Positions 20,549 to 29,580 of a stretch of 64,000 nucleotides of DNA are shown here, in pieces (the first letter of the stretch is position 1; each line of letters starts with the position of its first letter). The notes under the pieces are model-generated. The model ran no database searches. It worked only from the letters and a program-made list of their open reading frames with translations, and was not told where the DNA came from. Origin of the DNA: Martinezella rhizogenes (lineage in GTDB: Bacteria > Pseudomonadota > Alphaproteobacteria > Rhizobiales > Rhizobiaceae); the NCBI RefSeq assembly GCF_007002745.1, contig NZ_SGNY01000002.1, positions 186,001 through 250,000 of the forward strand. The letters are read 5' to 3'. The translations under genes and the position numbers were made by a program.

Positions 20549-21640
20549 TCAGCCCTCGTCGCCGTCACCGTCGCTATCGCCGGCATCCGGACCGCCATTC
20601 TGCAGGAAGCGGTCAGCGATCAGACCGGCATTCTGGCGCAGCGCCAGCTCGATCTCATTGGCCGTTTCCGGATTGTCGCGCAGGAAGGTCTTGGCGTTCT
20701 CACGCCCCTGCCCCAGACGCTGGCTGTTATAGGAGAACCATGCACCGGATTTCTCGACGATACCGGCCTTCACGCCGAGATCGACAAGCTCGCCGGTCTT
20801 GGAAACGCCTTCGCCATACATGATGTCGAATTCCACCTGCTTGAAGGGCGGCGCCATCTTGTTCTTGACGACCTTGACGCGCGTCTGGTTGCCGACCACC
20901 TCTTCGCGTTCCTTGACGGCGCCGATACGGCGAATGTCGAGACGCACGGAGGCGTAGAACTTCAGCGCGTTACCGCCCGTCGTCGTTTCCGGCGAACCGA
21001 ACATGACGCCGATCTTCATGCGGATCTGGTTGATGAAGATCACCATGCACTTCGACTTGGAGATCGAAGCGGTCAGTTTGCGCAGCGCCTGGCTCATCAG
21101 ACGCGCCTGAAGACCTGGCAGGCTGTCACCCATCTCGCCTTCGATTTCCGCCCGCGGCGTCAGCGCCGCGACCGAATCGACGACCAGAACGTCGACCGCG
21201 CCGGAACGAACCAGCGTATCTGTGATTTCCAGTGCCTGTTCGCCGGTATCCGGCTGCGAAATCAGCAGGCTCTGCAGATCCACACCCAGCTTGCGGGCAT
21301 AGACCGGATCAAGCGCATGTTCGGCGTCCACGAAGGCGCAGATGCCACCCTTCTTCTGGGCTTCCGCAATGGTCTGCAGCGCCAGCGTCGTTTTACCCGA
21401 GCTTTCCGGACCATAAATTTCAACGATGCGCCCCTTCGGCAGACCGCCGATGCCGAGCGCGATATCCAGGCTGAGCGAACCCGTCGAAACGGTTTCCACT
21501 TCAACCACATTTTCATTGGAACCGAGCTTCATGATCGATCCCTTGCCGAACGAACGTTCGATCTGGGAGAGCGCCGCTTCCAGTGCCTTGCTTTTATCCA
21601 CGGATTTATCCTCTACGAGACGCAAAGAATTTTGTGCCAT
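20549..21640 (-). CDS. recA: Recombinase A
   Basis: A 363-residue RecA ATPase: strand exchange and SOS coprotease. Walker A GPESSGKT at 77-84, Walker [14 protein letters not shown], loop L2 region [37 protein letters not shown]; short acidic tail ([12 protein letters not shown]). Start at ATG 21640 ([12 protein letters not shown]) matches other rhizobial RecA; the long frame upstream is the promoter/operator region. A good SOS operator lies 69 bp upstream. Confidence 0.98.
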   Translation of the reverse strand: MAQNSLRLVEDKSVDKSKALEAALSQIERSFGKGSIMKLGSNENVVEVETVSTGSLSLDIALGIGGLPKGRIVEIYGPESSGKTTLALQTIAEAQKKGGICAFVDAEHALDPVYARKLGVDLQSLLISQPDTGEQALEITDTLVRSGAVDVLVVDSVAALTPRAEIEGEMGDSLPGLQARLMSQALRKLTASISKSKCMVIFINQIRMKIGVMFGSPETTTGGNALKFYASVRLDIRRIGAVKEREEVVGNQTRVKVVKNKMAPPFKQVEFDIMYGEGVSKTGELVDLGVKAGIVEKSGAWFSYNSQRLGQGRENAKTFLRDNPETANEIELALRQNAGLIADRFLQNGGPDAGDSDGDGDEG

Positions 21641-21699
21641 CTGAACCACCTTTAGGTTATTGAAGCCGCACAGGCAATGAAGCAGTATGGAAATGGTAT

Positions 21700-21725
21700 G
21701 TACTCCATTTGTTCTCATTTCGCAA
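21700..21725 (-). promoter_or_regulatory. LexA (SOS) operator upstream of recA
   Basis: Contains TTG-N11-CAA at 21709-21725, the form described for the Rhizobium etli recA operator, and overlapping it, read on the minus strand, GAAC-N7-GTAC (21714-21700), one base from the alphaproteobacterial GAAC-N7-GAAC SOS box. It lies 60-85 bp before the recA ATG, where a promoter is expected. Confidence 0.7.
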
Positions 21726-21886
21726 GGCGCAGCCAGCATATTGAAAACAAATAGCGATAAGTGGTTTGTTCTATCTTTGTTTTTCGGCTCCGGCCTATCG
21801 CCGCAAACGGGAAGTGACAGGGAAACGGACAGGAGGTTCGGCCGAATCGTCCGGCCTTTCCATCCGCCAAAGAGGGAAACGCAAGC

Positions 21887-22828
21887 GTGAAGAAAATACT
21901 CGTTCTGGGCGGCGCGCATATCGACAGACGCGGCATGATCGAGACTGAGACGGCGCCCGGCGCCAGCAATCCCGGCTCCTGGATGGAGGAGGCAGGCGGC
22001 GGTGGTTTCAACGCGGCGCGCAATCTTGCCCGGCTCGGTTTTGCCGTCCGCATCATCGCGCCACGCGGCGGCGACGTGACGGGCGAAGCGGTGGCGGAGG
22101 CCGCAAAATATGCCGGCGTCGAAGATACGCCCTTCATTTTCCTTGACCGCCGCACGCCGAGCTACACCGCCATTCTGGAGCGTGACGGCAATCTGGTCAT
22201 CGCGCTTGCCGATATGGACCTCTACAGGCTCTTTACCCCGCGCCGCCTGAAAGTGCGTGCCGTGCGCGAGGCGATCACGGCAAGCGACTTTCTGCTCTGC
22301 GATGCCAATCTTCCTGATGACACGCTGACGGCGCTCGGCCTCGTCGCCCGCGCCTGCGAAAAGCCGCTCGCCGCCATCGCCATTTCACCCGCCAAGGCGG
22401 TGAAACTGAAGGGCGCGCTTGCCGATATCGACATCCTCTTCATGAACGAGGCAGAAGCACGCGCGCTCACCGGAGAGACGGCGGAAAATGTTCGCGACTG
22501 GCCCGGCATTCTGCGCAAGGCCGGGCTTGCCGGCGGCGTCGTCACCCGCGGCGCAAGCGAGGTCGTTGCTTTCGATAGGACGCAAACCGTAACGCTCAAC
22601 CCGCCCCTTATCCGCGAGGTGAAGGACGTGACCGGCGCCGGCGACGCCATGGCCTCCGGTTATCTTGCCGCGATCACCGAGGGAAAGACCATCGCGGAAG
22701 CGCTAAGACAGGGTGCGGCGGCTGCGGCCATCACCGTACAATCGCCCTTCGCCACCTCGCAGGATTTATCAAAAGACAGTGTCGATGCCATGTTGGGACT
22801 TGTTCCCGCAGCTGAAATACTGGCATGA
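21887..22828 (+). CDS. psuK: Pseudouridine kinase (PfkB family)
   Basis: A 313-residue ribokinase-fold sugar kinase: N-terminal GG motif ([18 protein letters not shown]) and C-terminal anion-hole signature [14 protein letters not shown] at about 246-259 with the catalytic Asp. The function is assigned mainly by the psuG gene 29 bp downstream: PsuK phosphorylates pseudouridine and PsuG splits the product. GTG start at 21887, with GAGGG twelve bases upstream. It diverges from recA. Confidence 0.85.
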   Translation: MKKILVLGGAHIDRRGMIETETAPGASNPGSWMEEAGGGGFNAARNLARLGFAVRIIAPRGGDVTGEAVAEAAKYAGVEDTPFIFLDRRTPSYTAILERDGNLVIALADMDLYRLFTPRRLKVRAVREAITASDFLLCDANLPDDTLTALGLVARACEKPLAAIAISPAKAVKLKGALADIDILFMNEAEARALTGETAENVRDWPGILRKAGLAGGVVTRGASEVVAFDRTQTVTLNPPLIREVKDVTGAGDAMASGYLAAITEGKTIAEALRQGAAAAAITVQSPFATSQDLSKDSVDAMLGLVPAAEILA

Positions 22829-22857
22829 ACCCGCTTTCAAGAACTGGAACAGAATAA

Positions 22858-23781
22858 ATGACCCGCCCAATCTCCCCGCTCCTGCCCATCGTTTATTCAC
22901 AGGAAGTCGCCGCCGCCAAGCAGCGCGGTGCGCCGATCGTCGCACTTGAATCGACCATCATCACCCATGGCATGCCCTATCCCGGCAATATCGAGATGGC
23001 CGAAAGCGTCGAACAGATCATTCGGGACCAGGGCGCCGTTCCGGCGACCATCGCCGTCATTCACGGCACCCTGCATATCGGCCTCGAAAAGGACCAGCTG
23101 GAGGCGCTCGCCCAGACCACTGACGCCATGAAGGTCTCGCGCGCCGATATCGCCTTCGCAATCGCCGAGCGCCGCACCGGTGCCACCACGGTTGCCGCCA
23201 CCATGATCGCCGCCGCCCGCGCCGGCATCCGCGTTTTCGCCACCGGCGGCATCGGCGGTGTACACAAGGGAGCGGAAGAGACCTTCGATATCTCCGCCGA
23301 TCTGACCGAACTGGCCAAGACCGGCGTCATCGTCGTCTGCGCCGGCGCCAAGGCGATCCTCGATATTCCGAAGACGCTCGAGGTTCTCGAAACCAACGGC
23401 GTGCCCGTCGTCACCTTCGGCTCGGAAGAATTCCCGGCCTTCTGGTCGCGCTCCTCCGGCCTGGCGAGCCCGCTTTCGCTGAACAGCCCGGCAGCAATAG
23501 CCAATTTCCAGGTAACACGCGAACAACTCGGCATCGATGGCGGCATGCTGATCGCCAACCCCGTGCCGGAAGAAGACGAAATCCCCCGCGAAGAAATGGA
23601 AATCTACATCAACCGCGCCATTTCCCATGCCGAGCGCGACGAAGTCACCGGCAAGGCGGTCACGCCCTATCTGCTCGGCGATATCTTCCGGCTGACGGAT
23701 GGCCGCAGTTTGGAGACCAATATTGCGCTGGTGCGCAACAATGCGCGGCTGGCGGCGGAGATCGCCGTGGCGCTGGACTGA
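22858..23781 (+). CDS. psuG: Pseudouridine-5'-phosphate glycosidase
   Basis: A 307-residue enzyme cleaving the C-C glycosidic bond of pseudouridine 5'-phosphate to uracil and ribose 5-phosphate. The family blocks are unmistakable: ALESTIITHGMPYPGN (29-44), TGGIGGVHKGAEETFDISADL, AGAKAILDIPKTLEVLETNGVPV, FPAFWSRSSGL and a C-terminal NRAISHAERDEVTGKAVTPYLL. Pairs with psuK; no PsuT-like transporter is adjacent. Confidence 0.95.
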   Translation: MTRPISPLLPIVYSQEVAAAKQRGAPIVALESTIITHGMPYPGNIEMAESVEQIIRDQGAVPATIAVIHGTLHIGLEKDQLEALAQTTDAMKVSRADIAFAIAERRTGATTVAATMIAAARAGIRVFATGGIGGVHKGAEETFDISADLTELAKTGVIVVCAGAKAILDIPKTLEVLETNGVPVVTFGSEEFPAFWSRSSGLASPLSLNSPAAIANFQVTREQLGIDGGMLIANPVPEEDEIPREEMEIYINRAISHAERDEVTGKAVTPYLLGDIFRLTDGRSLETNIALVRNNARLAAEIAVALD

Positions 23782-23800
23782 AGAGCATTCAGTTTTCTCA

Positions 23801-23875
23801 GTCATCCTCGGGCTTGACCCGAGGATCCACGTTGCGACAGCAGAAATGGATCCTCGCCTCAAGGGCGAGGATGAC
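23801..23875. repeat. Palindromic intergenic repeat, family A copy 2
   Basis: GTCATCCTCGGGCTTGACCC-type arm, spacer, and mirrored arm ending GAGGATGAC; the right arm has drifted (CCTCGCCTCAAGGGCGAGG) but with compensating changes that keep the hairpin. Confidence 0.85.
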
Positions 23876-23906
23876 GGTGCGAAAGTAGCAAGCTCGAAAC
23901 CAACAA

Positions 23907-23941
23907 AAAGGCCCGGAAAGCTTGCGCTCTCCGGGCCTTTG
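23907..23941 (-). terminator. Terminator between psuG and the OmpA-family gene
   Basis: AAAGGCCCGGA (23907-23917) pairs with TCCGGGCCTTT (23930-23940); A- and T-rich flanks on both sides make it usable by both converging genes. Confidence 0.85.
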
Positions 23942-23960
23942 TTTTCCTGCCAGAACCCGA

Positions 23961-26204
23961 TCAGTTCTGCGCGACCGGCTTTACCAGCGGCGTGACGCGG
24001 CGGATGGTGACGCGGCGGTTCTGCTGTTCCGGACCGAGTGTCTGGACCTTCAGGTAACGCTCGCCATAACCCTGCGTCGCAAGGTTTTCCGGCGGAATGC
24101 CATAGACATCGGTCAGCACATTGGCAACGGATGCAGCGCGCTCGTCGGAAAGTACGAGGTTGCTTTCATCCGAACCCACGGCGTCGGTGTGGCCTTCGAT
24201 GAGGAAGGTTTCCGCCGGGTTCTTTTCCAGCGCCTTGTTGATCGCGTCCGCCACCTTGCGCAGTGAGCGCGCCTGCGCCATCGGAATTTCGGCGCTGCCG
24301 GTGGCAAAGGTGATCGTATCGAGGTCGATACGGCGCACCTTGTCGCGGATACGGGCCGAATAGCGCACTTCATCCAGCGAATAGACACGCTCCACGGGCT
24401 CGACCGGCGGCTGCTCGAGGAAGCGGTAATAATCGCGGTCCGGATCGCTCGACGTGTCGATGATGTAGTCACGAACGGGGATACGCAGGCGCATCGGCGG
24501 CAGGTCGAGGCCCGGATCGCGATAGACATAATCGCGGTCTGGATCGTCCATCAGCTCGGGCGCATAGAACAGCACATACTCCCGGCCGCGATCATCGATG
24601 CGCGAGCGCTGGATCACGTCGCCATAACGATTGCGGATCGTCACCACCTGCGTGCCGTCACGGCGCTCCACGGTTTCGCGGACACGACCGCCCGGCAGGC
24701 GCTCGTAATAGGGCTCGCCGCCATCACGTATGAAGCGCTGGTTGTCATCGCCACGCACGACGACACGATCGCCGAATTGCAGGATGATCGGCGCATCGCG
24801 GTCACGATCCCGGTCACGCGGGCGGCCCTCACGTGGCTGCCATTCGCGCACGCCTTCCGGCCGCTCATATTGCGGACGACGGTCGATGCGCTCGCCCTGC
24901 TGGGAGGTGATCGCCTCCATTTTCACGGGTGGCGGCGGGGTCTTTCCTTCGGCGGCACCAGCGCGCTGCGCCTCGGCGTCGGAGGTCGGAACCTTCACGT
25001 CACCGGCCTGTTCGCGCTCGCGGCGACGTTGCTCGCGGGCCTGATTGTTGCCGGAGCGCTCCACTTCCTTGTCGCTGTCGAGAACGGCCGCACCCTTGTC
25101 GACAGGCAGGATGACGGTATCGGCGGTCTTGGACGGATCCTTGGCAACCGCCTTGGCCTTGTCCAGCTCCTCCTTCGTCATGGGCGGTGCTTCCGTCTGC
25201 GGAACGGCAACCTGGTTGGGAACGGGCTCACCGGCAGGCGCCTGTCCCGTCGTGGCGCCGCTTGGCGGCGGGGGCGTCGGCGTGCCCGGCAGCGGCGCTG
25301 CAGGCTCTGTCTTGCCCTGACCTTCGACTGGCGGCTTCTCGGAAGGCTGCTGGCCGGGTGCGGGGTTGGGCTGTGCCTCTGGCGCCGGCGGACGTGCGGG
25401 TGTCGGCGCTTCCGTCGGAACAGGCGCTTCTTTCGCGGCCGGTTCCGGAGCGTCGGGCTTTTTCTCCGGAACAGCCTTTTCGGCCGGTTCGGATTTCTGT
25501 TCCGGAGCCTTTTCTTCTACCTGCGGCTTTTTCTCACGCGGTTTGGCAGGCTGCTCGGCATTGTCAGGACGTGCGGCAGGCTGCTCGGCGGCGGGTTCTT
25601 TCGCACGTTCCTTGCGCGGGCGCTCCTTCGGCTGCTGTTCAGCGGGTGCCGCCTCAGGTGCGGCTTCGGGGGCGGCCTCCGGGCGCTGGCGTGCGGGCCG
25701 CTGCTCGCCTTCCCCTTGAGGCTCCTGTGTCCGCTCGGGTTTGCGTGGGCGTTCCTGCGGCTGTTCGGCAGGCGCCGGTTCAGGGCGGGCTTCGCGCTGC
25801 TGCTGCGGCTCACGCTGAGGTTCCGGCGGTGCTTCACGCTTGGGTTCGGGCTGCGCTTCGCGTTGCGGCTCGGGGCGCGGTTCGGCAGGTGCGGCTTCCG
25901 GCTTCGGCTCGGGCGGGCGTTCACGTGGCGGCTCGGGTGCCTGCTCCTGCTTCGGCGGCTCGGCCTGCGGCTGCGCTTCTTCGGCCTGCTGGCGCTGTTT
26001 GCGCAGAAGCTCCTCCGGGTTCTGTTCCTCGGCGACCTGACCTTCGGGCTGCGCCTGCGCCAGAATCAGCGGGCTCTGCAACTTGGGCATCTGGGTCTGC
26101 GCCCGCGCGGCTCCGGCAAAACCGGCAGCAGCCGGCTCCACCGCAATCGCCAGCGACATGAGGGGGAAAACCACCCCCGTCAGCAATCTGTTCTTCTTCA
26201 GCAT
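23961..26204 (-). CDS. OmpA-family outer-membrane protein with long Pro/Glu/Ala-rich region
   Basis: A 747-residue envelope protein. An N-terminal hydrophobic signal (MLKKNRLLTGVVFPLMSLAIA) is followed by about 350 residues of low-complexity Pro/Glu/Ala/Lys/Arg sequence with QPEP/EPKPE-like repeats, a charged middle domain (VVVRGDDNQRFIRDG, RIRVRDY-type segments; 450-620), and a C-terminal OmpA peptidoglycan-binding domain (about 635-740) with FATGSAEI, IEGHTDAVGSDE and LSDERAASVANVL. The long linker probably spans the periplasm. Start at 26204 supported by GAGGAAG upstream. Exact role unknown. Confidence 0.85.
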   Translation of the reverse strand: MLKKNRLLTGVVFPLMSLAIAVEPAAAGFAGAARAQTQMPKLQSPLILAQAQPEGQVAEEQNPEELLRKQRQQAEEAQPQAEPPKQEQAPEPPRERPPEPKPEAAPAEPRPEPQREAQPEPKREAPPEPQREPQQQREARPEPAPAEQPQERPRKPERTQEPQGEGEQRPARQRPEAAPEAAPEAAPAEQQPKERPRKERAKEPAAEQPAARPDNAEQPAKPREKKPQVEEKAPEQKSEPAEKAVPEKKPDAPEPAAKEAPVPTEAPTPARPPAPEAQPNPAPGQQPSEKPPVEGQGKTEPAAPLPGTPTPPPPSGATTGQAPAGEPVPNQVAVPQTEAPPMTKEELDKAKAVAKDPSKTADTVILPVDKGAAVLDSDKEVERSGNNQAREQRRREREQAGDVKVPTSDAEAQRAGAAEGKTPPPPVKMEAITSQQGERIDRRPQYERPEGVREWQPREGRPRDRDRDRDAPIILQFGDRVVVRGDDNQRFIRDGGEPYYERLPGGRVRETVERRDGTQVVTIRNRYGDVIQRSRIDDRGREYVLFYAPELMDDPDRDYVYRDPGLDLPPMRLRIPVRDYIIDTSSDPDRDYYRFLEQPPVEPVERVYSLDEVRYSARIRDKVRRIDLDTITFATGSAEIPMAQARSLRKVADAINKALEKNPAETFLIEGHTDAVGSDESNLVLSDERAASVANVLTDVYGIPPENLATQGYGERYLKVQTLGPEQQNRRVTIRRVTPLVKPVAQN

Positions 26205-26545
26205 CGGTGCTTCCTCATCTGCCATTATTGGTCGCTTGTATCGCGACATCTTGAACCGGCTGCGCATGCAGGCGCTGGTCAACGCCTTGCACACGCTTCG
26301 GTTCCCATGATGGACAAAGCCTTGTGTACCGGAAATGAACAGATCAAGGCGTTTTCGTGAAAGCTCTGCGGCGCAATCGAGATGACTAATATTGCAGTTG
26401 CATTTTTTGACCAACCGGATGAATAATTGCCCCGGCGCTGAAGGCCACGGAAAACAAAAAAACATTCCGTCGCGCCTTGCGCTTATGGCGTCCGCACTGA
26501 AAACAACAACAGACTGCGGATGAACGACCAAAAGAGAGGATCGAA
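26205..26545. other. 341-bp divergent intergenic region
   Basis: Separates the OmpA-family gene from the amino-acid binding-protein gene; must hold both promoters. AT-rich islands occur at about 26380-26410 and 26450-26465. No gene or structured RNA recognised. Confidence 0.6.
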
Positions 26546-27319
26546 ATGCCTATTTCCACCCGTCTGCTCGCAGCCGTATCGATTGCCGCTATCTCGCTGT
26601 TTTCTGGTGCCGCCCTTGCGCAGGACAAGATCGTCATCGGCACCGAAGGCGCCTACCCGCCCTTCAACAATCTTGAAGCCGACGGCACGCTGACCGGCTT
26701 CGACATCGACATCGCCAAGGCGATGTGCGAACAAATGAAAGCCGAATGCACCTTCGTCACCAATGACTGGGACGGCATCATTCCCGCCCTTCAGGCCAAG
26801 AAGTTCGATGCCATCATCGCGTCCATGTCGATCACGCCCGAGCGTCTCGAGAAGGTCGATTTCTCCAAGAAATATTACAACACCCCGCCGGCCATCGCCG
26901 TGCCGAAGGATTCGCCGATCAAGTCTCTCGACGACCTGAAGGGCAAGTCGCTCGGCGCACAGGGTTCCACCACCCACTCCAACTATGCTGAAAAGCATTT
27001 TCCGGATGCCGACGTGAAGATGTATCCGACCGCCGACGAATATAAGCTCGATATCGCCAATGGCCGTATCGACGCCGTCATCGACGATATCGTCGTGCTT
27101 TCGGAATGGCTGAAGACGGATGCCGGCGCCTGCTGCAAGATCCTGACGCCGCTCAAGGTCGATGTCGAAATCAACGGCAATGGCGCAGGCGTTGCGGTCC
27201 GCAAGGGTGACACAGCGCTCGCCGATAAATTCACGGCTGCCATCGCCGGTATCCGCGCCAGCGGCAAATACCAGGAGATCAATAAAAAATACTTCGATTT
27301 CGACGTTTACGGCGAGTAA
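26546..27319 (+). CDS. Amino-acid ABC transporter, periplasmic binding protein
   Basis: A 257-residue family 3 solute-binding protein with signal peptide (cleavage after ALA-Q, about 25). The mature start DKIVIGTEGAYPPFNNLEADGTLTGFDIDIAKAMC is the classical HisJ/ArgT-type signature, followed by NDWDGIIPALQAKKFDAIIASMSITPER. One likely disulfide pair is GACCKIL and/or CEQMKAEC. Likely binds a basic amino acid or opine-like compound. Followed by a terminator and then two permease genes. Confidence 0.9.
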   Translation: MPISTRLLAAVSIAAISLFSGAALAQDKIVIGTEGAYPPFNNLEADGTLTGFDIDIAKAMCEQMKAECTFVTNDWDGIIPALQAKKFDAIIASMSITPERLEKVDFSKKYYNTPPAIAVPKDSPIKSLDDLKGKSLGAQGSTTHSNYAEKHFPDADVKMYPTADEYKLDIANGRIDAVIDDIVVLSEWLKTDAGACCKILTPLKVDVEINGNGAGVAVRKGDTALADKFTAAIAGIRASGKYQEINKKYFDFDVYGE

Positions 27320-27344
27320 GCCTGCTCGATCTGTTGAAATCTGG

Positions 27345-27374
27345 TGGCGGAAGGCTTGCCCTTCCGCCATTTTT
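27345..27374 (+). terminator. Terminator/attenuator between binding protein and permease genes
   Basis: A 10-bp stem TGGCGGAAGG (27345-27354) with CCTTCCGCCA (27360-27369) followed by five T. Partial read-through would give more binding protein than permease, a common arrangement. Confidence 0.88.
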
Positions 27375-27431
27375 GTTTGAAAACGTCACCATAACAATCA
27401 CGGCGGCTTAAGACCGCGGGGGAAAACTGGC

Positions 27432-28235
27432 ATGAGCGGAGCATTTTCCGCCATAGGTGCGTTCTGGACCTATGTCTCGACACTTCTCGACCCCTTCTGC
27501 GGTCCGGTCGGTCTCTTCTCGCTTTTCGGAAACGGCACCCTTGTTGCGTGTGGTGATGCAGGCTGGGGCGATGAAATCGCCTTCGGCGTCAAGGTCACGA
27601 TCTCGCTGGCGCTTGCGACATTGCCTGTCGGCCTGCTGATCGGCTTCCTCATCGCGCTTGCGGCGCAATCGGAAGAAAAGTCGCTGCGGCTGGCAACCGG
27701 CATATACACAACCATCTTCCGCGGTCTGCCGGAATTGCTGACGCTCTTCATCGTCTATTACGGCATTCAGATGCTGCTGCAATCAGCAGCGGGTTATGTC
27801 GGCATCACCGGCCCGGTCGAGATCAATGCCTTCGTGGCCGGCATGGTCGCGCTATCGGTGGTGTTTTCATCCTATGCTTCCGAAGTGCTGCTCTCCGCCT
27901 TCAAGGCCATTCCCAAGGGCCAATATGAAGCGGGCCATGCGCTTGGCCTGTCGCGCGGCCGCACCATGGTGCTCATCATCATTCCGCAACTGGTCAGGAT
28001 CGCCCTGCCCGGCATGACCAACCTCTGGGTCATCCTGCTCAAAGACACGTCCTACGTTTCGATCATCGGACTTGCCGATATCATACGTCAGACCGGCATC
28101 GCCGCCCGGGTCAGCAAGGAAGCCTTCTTTTTCTACGGCATCGCCTGCCTGCTTTACCTCATCCTCGCACTTCTCTCCTCCATCGGGATCGGCTTCATCG
28201 ATCGCTGGTCGCGCAAGTCGGAGGCACGCCGATGA
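27432..28235 (+). CDS. Amino-acid ABC transporter permease (HisQ-like)
   Basis: A 267-residue inner-membrane permease with about five helices. The EAA loop is seen as EAGHALGLSRGRTMVLIIIPQLVRIALPGM, and IYTTIFRGLPELLTLFIVYYG is the usual polar amino-acid permease block. It overlaps the next permease by 4 bp (ATGA), so the two are translated together and form a heterodimer. No ATPase gene lies in this cluster. Confidence 0.9.
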   Translation: MSGAFSAIGAFWTYVSTLLDPFCGPVGLFSLFGNGTLVACGDAGWGDEIAFGVKVTISLALATLPVGLLIGFLIALAAQSEEKSLRLATGIYTTIFRGLPELLTLFIVYYGIQMLLQSAAGYVGITGPVEINAFVAGMVALSVVFSSYASEVLLSAFKAIPKGQYEAGHALGLSRGRTMVLIIIPQLVRIALPGMTNLWVILLKDTSYVSIIGLADIIRQTGIAARVSKEAFFFYGIACLLYLILALLSSIGIGFIDRWSRKSEARR

Positions 28236-29062
28236 GCCATATCAATGAACTCATTCCGCCGCGCCCGGCGCCAGCCATAGCCGACAAGCCGCTCAACATA
28301 TCGCGCATCGTCGGCATCGCCGTCATCATGCTCTGGCTGCTGCTCGCCGCCGGCTTGATCTTCGCCATGATCGAAGGGTGGGACTGGGCGAAATTCGAAC
28401 GTTACGGACCACGTTACATTGACGGCCTCATCACCACCATCACGCTGGTCGGAAGTTCGATCATTCTCGGCGCAATCCTGTCGGTGCCGATCGCCTTTGC
28501 GCGTATGTCGAAAAACCGCGTCCTCGGCGCACTGGCCTATGCCTATGTCTATGTATTCCGCAGCACGCCGCTTCTGGCCCAGCTTTTTCTGATCTATTAC
28601 GGCCTCGGCAGCTTCCGCCCGCAACTGGAAGCCGTTGGTCTGTGGTGGTTCTTCCGTGAAGCCTGGTATTGCGGCCTCCTGTCGCTGACCCTCAACACCG
28701 CCGCCTATCAAGCCGAAATCCTGCGCGGCGCAATCCGCAGCGTGCCGCTCGGCCAGCATGAGGGCGCCGCCTCGCTCGGCATTTCGAAATTCATCACCTT
28801 CCGCAAGGTCATCCTGCCGCAGGCACTCATCGTCGCGCTGCGTCCTTACGGAAACGAGATCATCCTGATGATCAAGGGTTCGGCAGTCGTCTCCATCGTC
28901 ACGGTTTTCGACCTGATGGGACAGACCCGCTACGCCTTTTCCCGCACATTCGATTACCAGGCCTATCTCTGGGCCGCGATTTTCTACCTGACAATCGTCG
29001 AGACGCTGAGGCACGTTTGGGCCTGGCTGGAAGCCCGCCTGACACGCCACCTCAAGCGTTAA
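28232..29062 (+). CDS. Amino-acid ABC transporter permease (HisM-like)
   Basis: A 276-residue partner permease. Contains YVFRSTPLLAQLFLIYYGLG and the EAA loop HEGAASLGISKFITFRKVILPQALIVALRPYGNE. N-terminal 45 residues are a cytosolic Pro-rich tail and first helix. The start overlaps the stop of the first permease. A weak hairpin (TTGGCAGC 29071-29078 with GCTGCCAA 29093-29100) follows. An ATPase would have to come from another locus. Confidence 0.9.
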   Translation: MSHINELIPPRPAPAIADKPLNISRIVGIAVIMLWLLLAAGLIFAMIEGWDWAKFERYGPRYIDGLITTITLVGSSIILGAILSVPIAFARMSKNRVLGALAYAYVYVFRSTPLLAQLFLIYYGLGSFRPQLEAVGLWWFFREAWYCGLLSLTLNTAAYQAEILRGAIRSVPLGQHEGAASLGISKFITFRKVILPQALIVALRPYGNEIILMIKGSAVVSIVTVFDLMGQTRYAFSRTFDYQAYLWAAIFYLTIVETLRHVWAWLEARLTRHLKR

Positions 29063-29230
29063 GCCAAAGCTTGGCAGCACTCATCAACTGAGGCTGCCAA
29101 CATTTTGAAAAATATAAATATTTTGTGACAGTCCATGGCTTTGGCAAGGTTGGATTAACCGTGTCGTGTTCCCATGTCAGATACAGCGGCAACGCTGTGA
29201 TCGGCAATCATGGAAACGGGAACCGCCGTC

Positions 29231-29497
29231 ATGAACAAGGACATGGAAATGATGCTGAGAGGCTACGGCCTCACCACCGCCCAGATATTCTACCGCATGC
29301 CGGACCATCCGCTGGTTCTGCAGACCTATGTCTGGCAGGACTATGATCTCGCCCCGGATTTTCCCGAAATGCACGGCTTCCTCAAATTCTGGCAGGAAAA
29401 GCTCGACGGACCGCTACATTCCGTCCGCTACGTGCACCGGCAGGTAATCTCGGCGCAGGAATGGCGCGCGCTGAAAGGGGAGTTCATCATCCACTGA
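29231..29497 (+). CDS. usg: Usg family protein
   Basis: An 88-residue alphaproteobacterial protein of the Usg family, named for the gene upstream of trpF/fabZ-type loci in Caulobacter; biochemical role unknown. The conserved core GYGLTTAQIFYRMPDHPLVLQTYVWQDYDLAPDFP is present in full. Start at ATG 29231 (MNKDMEMM) fits the family length; another in-frame ATG at 29210 would add seven residues and neither has a clear ribosome-binding site. Confidence 0.85.
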   Translation: MNKDMEMMLRGYGLTTAQIFYRMPDHPLVLQTYVWQDYDLAPDFPEMHGFLKFWQEKLDGPLHSVRYVHRQVISAQEWRALKGEFIIH

Positions 29498-29580
29498 GAA
29501 CTGTCCCCACATAAACGTTGCGCCAACCACCGTTGCGGCTTACAGCAAACGTCAACCGAAGACGTTATGGATACCGCACG

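Noticed and set aside
24777-26360. A 527-codon plus-strand open frame opposite the OmpA-family gene
   Set aside because: It is the antisense of a GC-rich low-complexity coding region; the peptide is Arg/Leu-rich with no domain, and the minus strand has a signal peptide and a clear OmpA domain.
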